Positions 1-8,977 of a DNA stretch of 15,887 nucleotides are shown here, in pieces. The stretch spans positions 1 to 15,887 of the forward strand of contig FLMG01000866.1 in NCBI GenBank assembly GCA_900088475.1, in the 5' to 3' direction. Made by a program: the position numbers and the translations under genes. The notes beneath the pieces are model-generated. The model did no database searches. It saw only the letters and a program-made list of their open reading frames with translations, and was not told the origin of the DNA. Each line of letters starts with the position of its first letter. Positions within the stretch are counted from its first letter, which is position 1. This stretch comes from Hyphochytrium catenoides (taxonomy: Eukaryota > Sar > Hyphochytriomycetes > Hyphochytriales > Hyphochytriaceae).

Positions 1-1162
1 GTAACCGATGCCGTACTTCCAGGGCTCCACGTACCCAAAGAGAAAGCCAGACACGACCTCTTTGTGTGTCTTGATGAGCTCGCACATTTTCTTAATGCGC
101 GGGTCCTTGGTCTTGGCGCAATACTTGTTGACGACGTCCCATACGTGGTGCATGATCGTGGAGATTGCATGATGAATGCAATCCTTGCACTTCTTGCCCT
201 TGTCATCGCCTACTAGGCCTAGAGCCGCGTCGTCCCGGGTAGCGATGGCCTGCATGGTGTCCTCTGCCGCTAGAGCAAGGAACTCCTTCATGGTAGATGG
301 AATGACGTCTTCTTCAAGGTCCACCAGCGCTGTAGCGTTAATGCCACTCTTGCATTCTCCATGACCGCAGCAATAGGCTACAGAAGAACTCACGTGAGGT
401 AGGGTTCACACGCGGTGAGAGGACCGATATAGAAAAGATAAAGAGATGAAGGAGTAATGGGACAGACCCATGGAAGACAGACGGAACTTAAACGAGAGCG
501 ATATGACTGACATGCGCCAAGAGCCATGGGATGAATCTTCTCCCAGATAAATCCGTAGGCGAATTTTGGATGTTTCTCCAGAATCTTGCAGTATTTCTTC
601 ATGCGCGGGCACTTTGTCTTGGCACAGAAAGCCTTAACCTTCTTCATGACGTAGCACATTACCTTGAACCCTGAGGACCAAAGAATAAGTAAAGGAGATT
701 AATCGGCGTTGGCGCTTAGCAACTCTCAGTCATTAGCTTGGCAAACCTAAAGAGATGGTCTGCAGCTCTCACCTGTCTTCTTCACGCAGGCGATGCATTT
801 CTGCTTGTCATTGGTGAGGATATCCATAAGCAGATCCTCTTGGTTAGTCTCCTCCAAGGCCTACAATACGATGGTTAGCGACTACTGCTCTTGACGGCAC
901 TGCACATCAGGATGACGTGGGAATGTGGGGATCCCAAACCTACCTCCAAAGACATGGAACTTAGCTCATAGAACGACATATCAGCGAAGTCTTCGCTTTC
1001 ATAAACCTCCCAATAAGCAGGCATATTTTCAGTTCCCGTCAGCCAACCACCTTCGCTAGGAAGCGCTGCAGCGCAGCCCTCATCCTGGTCAAGGAAGGCG
1101 TTGCTAAATTTAGCAAGGCCAAGGGCTACTCCGGCCAAAAGGAGCGTTTTAACGGCGATCAT
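1..1162 (-). CDS. Secreted tandem saposin-like (SapB) domain protein, 5' part
   Basis: I reconstruct four exons: 1162-944, 860-773, 670-512 and 377-1, the last continuing past the window edge. Together they give 281 in-frame residues with no stop. Introns are 943-861, 772-671 and 511-378, with phases 0, 1 and 1. Residues 1-23 form a signal peptide (basic start, hydrophobic LLLAGVALGLA, likely cut after SNA). Residues 24-94 are an acidic propeptide-like stretch. Two saposin-like domains follow. Domain 1 has Cys at 95, 98, 118, 130, 158 and 164. Domain 2 has Cys at 219, 222, 242 and 254 before the edge. The domains share a C-A-K-T-K-x-P-R-x-K-K-x-C core. Saposins are small helical disulfide-bonded domains that bind lipids and membranes in the lysosome/vacuole or outside the cell; the exact role here is unknown. 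Extra Cys residues (108, 123, 159) depart from the six-Cys pattern. The third donor (CAT|GTCAGT) is weak but keeps frame. The start is the first ATG; an upstream TTG in frame is ignored. Confidence 0.8.
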
Positions 1163-2324
1163 TGCTCCCACAAGTCTCAAGAAAGCTTGCCAAACGCTCT
1201 AGGTTCGTCTCACGGTGAATGGAGGCTCGGTGCAAGCTCGTCCTTTCGGCGCGTACCTGCCCTTAGTGATTGACTAGCAGATAAGTGAATGACGAATGTC
1301 AAAGGAGCTTCTCACTTAGAAAGAAAGCTCTGTTCTTTTCTTTCTTGTCTGGCGCTTCCCGCTTGTTCCTCAGCTTTCTGAGCGTCAAATGCCTCTTCCC
1401 TCGTTTCTCTCTCCCAACGCTCCGACTCGACGGACCTATCGTAATGCATTCTCTCTAGCACTCACTTCACCCCTGGATTAGCAGTCTAACGGTATCTCTG
1501 TCTTGTTGTTGGCAGGTGTACTGGGATCTCTCTCTCTCACTCTGTCTCGCAAACTCTGTCGTAAGCGTGACTCTTGAAGACAGAATGGAGGGAGAACATG
1601 GACAGCATCATCCCACCCACCTTGAAGAAACCAAACAAAATAAAGAGGGTATAGCCTCTTTCCACCTGGTGATAGAGCATTTTGTGGAGAGCCACCTTAA
1701 CTCACAGCCATTGGAGGTGGGCCTATAAGAGCCCCTTTTTACTGTTCTGGTCCTTCCATTATGGTGTCCACCATCCACCCTATCCATGAAAGCATGAGAG
1801 ACATTGATGAGTTGGTGCGGGGTTGTGAACCCGATCTTCTTTTGATCTTCAGAATTATTGTCCCAACAATAGAAGCTTCCGTCATTGCGTCCAATGCCTG
1901 CCTGTATCTACTTCAAGCTCGTGATGAGACCTGGACAGCCTGCACGTAGTCTTGTTTGAGAAGATACTGGCAACGAACGACCTCACTTACGTCCAGCTTA
2001 CGATCTTACATAGCTTGCTGCTATTTAACACCTCTTGGTCAGTGTCATAAACCAACCAGTCTTCAATAACTTTGTGGCTAGCGGTGGTGTCAAAATTAGT
2101 GCCATACATTGCCCTGGGTATCTCTGAAGCCTTTTCTGACATAACCCAGAGGTGGCATGTGAGGATGTGATGAACTTGGTTGCTTTGCCTTAGTTCTTTA
2201 TTCTAAAAAGCAAAAAGCTGACTCATAAATAGCTAATAAATAAGAACGTTGAGATTACCTGCCCCACAAGCAATTTTCTCTCAGAAGAGGTTCAGCTGTA
2301 AGTTGAAGGATCAGCACGAAGGTC
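1163..2324. other. Intergenic, upstream of the saposin-like gene and downstream of the Myb-like gene
   Basis: No gene is recognised here. The part next to the saposin-like start (about 1163-1500) should hold its promoter; it includes a pyrimidine-rich patch around 1320-1420, but no motif I can name. Two stop-free minus-strand stretches lie at 2202-1990 (71 codons) and 1907-1611 (99 codons) in different frames, and are discussed in the findings. Plus-strand reading frames of 60-70 codons here show no family signature. Confidence 0.5.
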
Positions 2325-3332
2325 TTACGTCACCCTCATCTTCTTCATGGCAGGAGGTTGGGCCATCACCTCCCTTTCTCGGGTGGCCGCTAGGTAAAAG
2401 CTCAAAAGGAGATTTTCAGCAGGTACTTCCGCACTGCTATCCTTTGGTAACTTTTCCTGCTTGACATCTCTCCCTTCTTCAGTCTCCATAGGAGCAGCAC
2501 TAGCTCCAATAGAGACAAGTTTTGGAGTGCAGGTGAAAGTCATGGTGTAGCTGTCAGAGCTTTCTGCGTTCATTGGTGCATGGATGGGAGTCAGAGCGGC
2601 TCCGACCGCCCCTCCCATCATAAGAGATAGCGTTGGCTTCTGGATGCCATCAGAAGGGAGAGAAAGAGAGGGACGCTGAGAAGAGCAACTGGGTCCCTCA
2701 GGGGAAGAAAGCGCTCTTTTCTTCGATGCTAAACTTTTGCTAGTCCTTGCGAGAAACCTCTCTCTAAGGTAGGCCAGGTCTTCCATTGCTCTCTTCCTCT
2801 CTCCCTCTACTCTAGCACCTGGAGGGCAGGGACGGAAGACTTGTTTTCCTATGCACTCATCACCAGTAAACTTCTTCGTTATCCTCATGGGTTCACAGTT
2901 GAGCTGCTCAGCTAAATAAAGCCTCAGCATTTTTCCCTTGTTTAGGGGTAGAATGCCCTGTTTAAAGAAGTGACTCAGAGCCAGAGCATATTCTTCCTCC
3001 TCTACCGTCCACTTGCCCTTCCTCAGTCCAGGGCGGGCCTTACTCCTTGTAGATCTGGGGGCACGAGGGCGACGAGAAACAGAGGAAGACGCTTCCTCAT
3101 TGAGGGATTCATCGTCCTCTGCTGAAGATGTAATCGCATCGTCAGAGATGATCGGAGCTGCGGCAGCGGCTGCAGCAACAATAAGGTGTCTGCTGTTAAA
3201 TAACTTGACAGTCTCTTCTATGCGGCTCTCTAAAGTGGGCTGCACTCTTCTTTGGATCACTCTCCCAGTCTCGTCAACATTGACCTGCAGGTCGAAGTTA
3301 CGACATAACACGGAGTCGATTGGCGCCCCCAT
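2325..3332 (-). CDS. Stramenopile Myb-like domain protein, probably nuclear
   Basis: This is a single uninterrupted frame of 335 residues from an ATG in a good context (gcgATGGgg) to TAA. Residues about 104-168 form the recognisable part: G-K-W-T-V-E-E-E-E-Y at 106-115, then LPLNKGKMLRLYLAEQLNC and, at about 148-166, PMRITKKFTGDECIGKQVF. I recall this arrangement (KWT.EEE.YA, LNC.PMRI.KKF, CIGKQV) from a widespread family in diatoms and other stramenopiles. It resembles the first helix of a Myb/SANT domain, so DNA or chromatin binding is plausible but unproven. An alanine run sits at 53-59, an acidic/serine patch at 64-86, and basic clusters at 87-105 (SRRPRAPRSTRSKAR), 179-181 and 204-206 that could serve nuclear import. 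The C-terminal third is low in structure and ends in KKMRVT. The gene has no introns, unlike every other gene in the window. The family assignment is firm to me; the function is inference. Confidence 0.8.
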   Translation of the reverse strand: MGAPIDSVLCRNFDLQVNVDETGRVIQRRVQPTLESRIEETVKLFNSRHLIVAAAAAAAPIISDDAITSSAEDDESLNEEASSSVSRRPRAPRSTRSKARPGLRKGKWTVEEEEYALALSHFFKQGILPLNKGKMLRLYLAEQLNCEPMRITKKFTGDECIGKQVFRPCPPGARVEGERKRAMEDLAYLRERFLARTSKSLASKKRALSSPEGPSCSSQRPSLSLPSDGIQKPTLSLMMGGAVGAALTPIHAPMNAESSDSYTMTFTCTPKLVSIGASAAPMETEEGRDVKQEKLPKDSSAEVPAENLLLSFYLAATREREVMAQPPAMKKMRVT

Positions 3333-4179
3333 CGCATGCAGGAAGCCGGGAAAAGAGCGCCAAAGATGTGAGAGGAATAGGGAGATTACAGAGATGAAGA
3401 AGTCAATGAGACGAGCTCACGAAGGCTCTCTTTTAGCTTATAGTGGATATGGAGGCTTCTCTGATCTCAGTGGTGAGGAAAAATGGACCGCGGCGCCTTC
3501 TAGCTCGCAGGCACCATGAAACTTCAAAAGTAAAGGAGGATGGCAGATAGAAGAAACAGGACAAGATGAAATGACGAGGATGGACAACGAAAAAAGGGAA
3601 GAATCCAGCTTGCGATCACCAAGAAGACCAACGCAGCCCGCAACTTCTTGGAGGCAGAAGGGTGAAGTATCTTGGGGCGGAAATGGCCTGAGACAGCGCC
3701 AAAGTGGCCCTAGTGCGTGTTGGTTCTACTATTTCCTCTCACTCACAAAGGTAGGAGTTAGAGGTGTGGAAAGGGAAGTGAACGCAGGGTGAATAAGAAC
3801 TATTTTGGGAGGGAAGGAGACAGTTGGCCAGAAGTCAACTCTACAAGACAATTGCGGGCCAGAACGGAAAGTTAAGACAAGAGAGACTAGGAGACGGGGC
3901 AAGAACAGGCGTCCTTAACGGCAACTGGATACATGCTAGGAGATGGACGATCGGTTGTTCCTTCCTATCTCTGCTCCCTCCCCATTCTTGTGGTCCTACT
4001 CGTTCTCTCATGTCTGTCTTCCAGCTCTTGACGATCGGTAAAAAACTTTCAACCACCCGCATCCTCGACTATTTGGATCTTGAGATCCCAATGCTGCAGA
4101 AGCCACACTTTTGGGGCTGTTCCCTCTTCCTCTCTTGTCCAGTGAACCGATCGCATCATCATCGTCATCACCACGCCTG
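3333..4179. other. Region upstream of the Myb-like gene, no confident gene
   Basis: This should contain the promoter and 5' UTR of the minus-strand Myb-like gene. The frame upstream of its ATG stays open for about 29 codons to a TGA, with no further ATG, so the chosen start is the best one. A divergent plus-strand ATG frame of 73 codons begins at 3571; it is Arg/Ser-rich and shows no family signature, so I do not call it. Nothing else is recognised. Confidence 0.4.
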
Positions 4180-4330
4180 TCCTTTGCCCCTTCGTCTCCC
4201 TTCTTCTCTTCCTCATATTCTTTTTCTGCCCTCGTCTCACCCTCTTCACGACATCTTCTCTTCTCTTCTTTCTCTCTCAATCTCTCTCTCTCTCTCTCTC
4301 TCTCTCTTGCTCTTTCTCTCTCTTCCTGTC
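4180..4330. repeat. Pyrimidine-rich tract with (TC)n microsatellite
   Basis: The plus strand is almost all C and T across this stretch, with a perfect TC dinucleotide run at 4281-4307 (about 13 units) and interrupted TC/TTC repeats on both sides. The low-complexity reading frames here (poly Ser/Leu on plus, Glu/Arg/Lys on minus) are products of the repeat, not evidence for a gene. Confidence 0.9.
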
Positions 4331-7300
4331 GACTTCATGTCATGATCTATGATGAGCCAGACGCCTGGGGCGACTCGCACTGAAGCATCAATCAAAGTGG
4401 AGCAATCGGGCCTGGAGGCGCCGAGCCATCAGTTTGGAGGTTATGTAGCAGATCGGAGAGGGCCAAAAGGTAGGGAAGGGAAGAATGGTGTCCGCTCATC
4501 ATCTCACTTGGAACGCTTTCTTCCCTCTGTCCTCCTGTATTTGATGCTATACCCTTACGTGTAAGGTGATGTGCCTTATCTCTTATCGCTCTGTCTGGTC
4601 GCTTTCATAATAGATTATCCTCATGATAATCACGGGTTTTTAAGAGTTCTCCCTCTGTACTGTATGGATTTATTACCCACCCAAGCCCCATCCATTCTTT
4701 CTTGTTGTCCTTTATTTGAAGTAAGGTTTCATAACATTAATAATTCCCTCTATATTATTGCCCACAGAAAGGTATTGTCCTGGAAACCTATTACTCTTGA
4801 ATTATTGGAAGTTGAACTTGGTGCCACGCTCGTCGGTCTGAAAGTTGGGGCGCATCCGGCATTTTATTCCTTCTCTCCACTCCGTCCCCTAGTTCTGCTT
4901 GGATTCATGACTCTAAAGCTCGTGGCGGCTCTGCATTTCTAGGATTTGTATCCTATTCCATGGACTAAGTTAGGTACGTACAATAATGGTATGCTTTTGG
5001 AGTGAGTTTTATGTCTAACTTTTCGCTATAATAGATCTAAGCATTACGGGCTCAATTTAGGTTTTAGGACTTGTAAACCAGGCCCCGCGAAAACAGCCGC
5101 AACTTGAAGCTCCTTCTTTCGAGTTCTGGTGGAATGCTAAAGTCCGAATAGTCCGCCCTGAAACCCTCTTTGCCACAAAATTAGAACAACCTATTTGATA
5201 AATCCTAGAGCTTACGTGCTAGAATTCACCTACTAGATAACTACTGAAAAATACGCTGCGCAAAAGGTTCTAGCCTAAGAATCCTTTAGTTCTATTTAGC
5301 CTGCCTGTTATTACTCAAAAAAGTAGAACAGCTTGCACCGCGTCAAGAGGGTCAACCGTCATGACTTTTGTGGCTATTACACCACACCTTCATTTGTAGA
5401 CCCAACGCGCTCCAGCCAGAGTGGAACTGAAAGAGACAGATTACGCACGAGAGGCAAAAGGACAAGGGATCTGTGCTTATGATGAGAGACAGATCATGAA
5501 GAATGACATTGAAAGTGTCGACAGAGATGGGAGCAAGAAATGAGGGGGAATGGCGTGTTCTTTCGTTTCCTCATTTGCCGTGTTTCCGGTGCCGCAGGCC
5601 CGCGCCTCTGCTCGATCGTTCTGTCCTCTCTGCCTGGCTCTCTCCTGCTTTCCCTGTCTGATAGTCTTTGAGCACATCGTCTAGGAAGGCGCAGGATTGG
5701 CTAGGGTTTCTTGATTGAGGAAGATCGGACTGATCCTACTCTTCTGGCGACTTTCCTTCCTTCCAGCGTTTGTGACCTGTTCCCTACTAAGAATGCAATG
5801 GCATTTGGCTGGATGTCATAACTCTGTCTATCATTAGGCCTGTCAAAGACAATAGTGCTGCCTTTATCTCTCGTGAGGATGTTCTTACTTCTTGTCTCGA
5901 GCCAGCCAACTCAGTCCAACCTTCCCAACCCTGGGTCCTGAATGCCTTGCTTGCCTCATACTGAGCTATGAGTATAACTCCAAGATTCCCGATTCTTATT
6001 CTCCCCTTAGCTGGCACGATCTCTCTCTCTTAGCCTCCTCATTCCTCTCCTCCTATGGGATTGGCGGACCCCTCATTTGCTCTCAACTTTCAACTTCAAC
6101 TCTCGCAGCGGTGATCCACTTGCAGTTCAGGGCAGGGAGGATTGGTTCGTCGTAATAAAGCATTCCAGGCAGTAGCTCTGCCGCTCCCTTTCCTCTATCA
6201 AACAAAAGCTGGAGCTACAGGGGTCGAGGTAACTGATGCCCTATTATTAGAGGAGAGCTCTCCAGCCAAGACTCTGGTCCAGCTCACGATTCTCCTCCAC
6301 CAATGCGCCCAAGTCCTTCCTCGAAGCACAGACCGTCCAATAACACCTTTGGACCGTTCCTCGGTCCCTTACTACCTTCTTCCCTCCCTCCCTCGCTTGT
6401 GGTGATAGAATCTTCTGCTTCCTTTCTGACTTCAAGCTTTTCATCTGATCACTGCTGAAAGTTTCTTCAGGCACAAAGTCCTTGATAGTTCGCCGTAGTA
6501 AAGAGCGAAGACGGCAAGGGAGAAAAGAAGGTTGGCTTCAGTGAGAGGAAGGATAAGACGTAACCTTGGTGTAGATGTGAAAGAGGAAAGGGAAGGGAGG
6601 AAAGTGCATCATATCTTTCCTACCCTGCTCATCATGGGAGCACCAGAGGAAGGCTCTTCAATATTCAATAGGATCAAGCAAGAGATAGGGGCCGCAGCTA
6701 CTTAGTCCTTAGGAAATGCCATTGAATTCAGTGGACTCGCAGCAGATCAGACAGAGAGAGAGAGAGAGGAAGTGTGGAGAAGACCAAGATCTTGTCTGTA
6801 GATCCTGAACTGCTCCAGTGAGGCTTTTGGACTCTCCACCTCCTAGCCTATCCACAGAAAGTCAAAGTTGGTGCCTTCCATAGAGGATGCAACGAACATT
6901 GACGTGGTCCTGGCTCTTTCTGTTCATAAATGGCTGAAGGAGCGTCAGCTTTCAGTATCAACTACCGCCCACCCCATCCAGAGGTTTGAGACCGTTGGTC
7001 CCAACATGGCGGTTGGCAAGTTGCCCATATCAGGCCTCCCTGTTCTCGCCATCATTGTCCGTTTCCGGTTGATATGGATCCAATATGATAGCATGAGATG
7101 ACAGCAAGATAGATAAGTGGGAGGGAGACGCGTGCCACACCTCAGGTGTCCAAAAGCCGCCAGCGTTGGAAGGCGCAACAGAGAAAGCGATAGAATAGAG
7201 ATATGTTGAGACTTATTGTAAAGGAGAGATGAGAGCATTGTCACTCTTCTATAAGGGCTGCTGGTGGAAGATGATGCCAAGGCAAGAGGAATCTCTGGAG

Positions 7301-8977
7301 AAGGACAGCTTGGCCATATCTTGGTCCACCGTCATAGAAGAAAGAATGTTCTTCTACCCTCGGCATTTTCTTACGACTGGTGTGCAAGCCCCTAGCACTT
7401 GGGGAAGGGTGGACAATGTGTCGACTCTGGATGTGAGAGATCGCTCACCCCGATGGCTATGAGCCATCTGATAAACTTGGAGATGTCTCCGCCATTATCT
7501 GGCGCTTCAACAGGGATCTGTCGCACTGTCCGAACCTGCATCCGGCCCCATGTCCGTCCTAACCCCTGTTTGTTGTCATAGGACGGGAATGGGCATGATG
7601 ATGATGCTTGCCAGTGTCATTGTCCAGCTGGCTGCCAGCTGGGAGATGATAGCATAAATAATAAACTTTGAGGTCAAGGTCTTTGTTGTCCTCTGATCAA
7701 TGTTGAAGGAATCTTGCTACTAGCTAACGAAAGATGAACTCCGATGAATCTTTTAAAACTCTTTTGGCAAACACCATAGGAAGATAGGAAGGACAATTAT
7801 TCTATTTCTATCTGTGAAGCGTGCTCAGCGAGAGACTCAGCTTTTGCATGACGATAGCGTGCTGTTGATTGATGGCTTCAATACTCAGAAGCAAAGAAAA
7901 TGAACGCGGCTATGTTCCCTAGTAGTAAAGTTGGAGGTATGTCATAGATAATCTAAGCGACATGGCCTGGTGGAGAGATGTAACGTCGGTTGGAAGGTGC
8001 ACGAAGTTGCCAGAGTAGTAGTCACGTCGAGAGAAGGCAGGCAAGGATACTAGCTGGAGCGCTGTGTGGGCTCCATTCAGGGAGCCAATCCCTGCCGATG
8101 AGACCGCTAGAAGAGAGTGAGATGGAGAATCGTTCTTTGAGCTAGGCTCTGTAACCTGAAGTAGATACTTCTGCCCAGTGAACGTACTAGGCCAGGGTGG
8201 TGACTCTTAGGCTGACCCGGCGTGCTCCATCGGTGCGTCGCCCCAATCCTGCCAACCCCTTTTTGGCAGAAGTCATGGTAGTCAAATCGATGGATTATTT
8301 GGATAGTTCTCCTTTGTGTCGGGCCTACGCCAACGATATCCGGTAGCATGTGACACAATCTTCGTCGACTTTATACAGAGAACTAAACAAGGTAGTAGTG
8401 TCTCTCGCTTTCGCCCTTGCACAAGTAAAATAGTAAGCCATACTCTGTAGTCATACAAGCACCTATTCTTTAGTCATATACCGCGACTCATTGGGACAGA
8501 TGACCCTACCACTTGAGAGAAACAGAGATTTATAAAAGAGAACAATGATGCAAGGACCGCAAAGAATCTCTAACATTTCACTGTCATTTTGTTCCACGAC
8601 GATCGGTTCCACAGCCTGCTTTCTCCTTCTTTGTCTTTCAGCTGCGACGCTATAACCATTGCATGGCCGCCAGAGTTAGCTGAAGTCACTGCGTCGCCAG
8701 ACTTGATCCTTGACTTCGCGATGTGCTGTTGGCTTATTCTTTCTGCGGTGTTCGCTCCAAGCATTCTGACACGTCCACACTTCCTGCTATCTGGTAAAAT
8801 AGTGTTGCTGTCTCGGGGCCTTCGCACAGCCAAAGTGATCTACGTTAGGGATGTGGGTCTGCAAAAGCTTAAAGTTCTAGGCTGAGAGCACCAGATGTTT
8901 TCGTAGTAATCGGAGTATCGGGGATTGCTATGGGAAGCAGACGGAGACTGAGTTGCAGGGAGAGGGCGGGGCTGCTC
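4331..8977. other. 4.6-kb gene-poor region
   Basis: I recognise no conserved protein or RNA gene here. The block at about 4560-5350 looks AT-richer than its surroundings and holds one 124-codon plus frame (4571-4942) that starts at GTG and has no known motif. Candidate minus-strand coding stretches at 6250-6537 and 7249-7616 are described in the findings. A short (GA)8 run lies at 6753-6768. An imperfect palindrome with two CAGCTG cores sits at 7624-7642, and a small hairpin (TGCCAA...TTGGCA) at 8250-8268. The rightmost few hundred bases should include the 3' UTR of PEX7. No tRNA, 5S or spliceosomal RNA was recognised by eye. Confidence 0.5.
6753..6768. repeat. Short (GA)n microsatellite
   Basis: A perfect GA dinucleotide run of about eight units, within purine-rich sequence. 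Confidence 0.85.

Noticed and set aside
3013-3519. 169-codon plus-strand frame
   Set aside because: It lies mostly antisense to the conserved Myb-like gene, and its length follows from that gene's codon use; it has no motif of its own.
3571-3792. 73-codon ATG frame divergent from the Myb-like gene
   Set aside because: Arg/Ser-rich with no recognisable domain and no supporting splice or homology signal.
4008-4383. Acidic/basic and Ser/Leu-rich frames around the TC repeat
   Set aside because: Low-complexity translations of a microsatellite in several frames at once.
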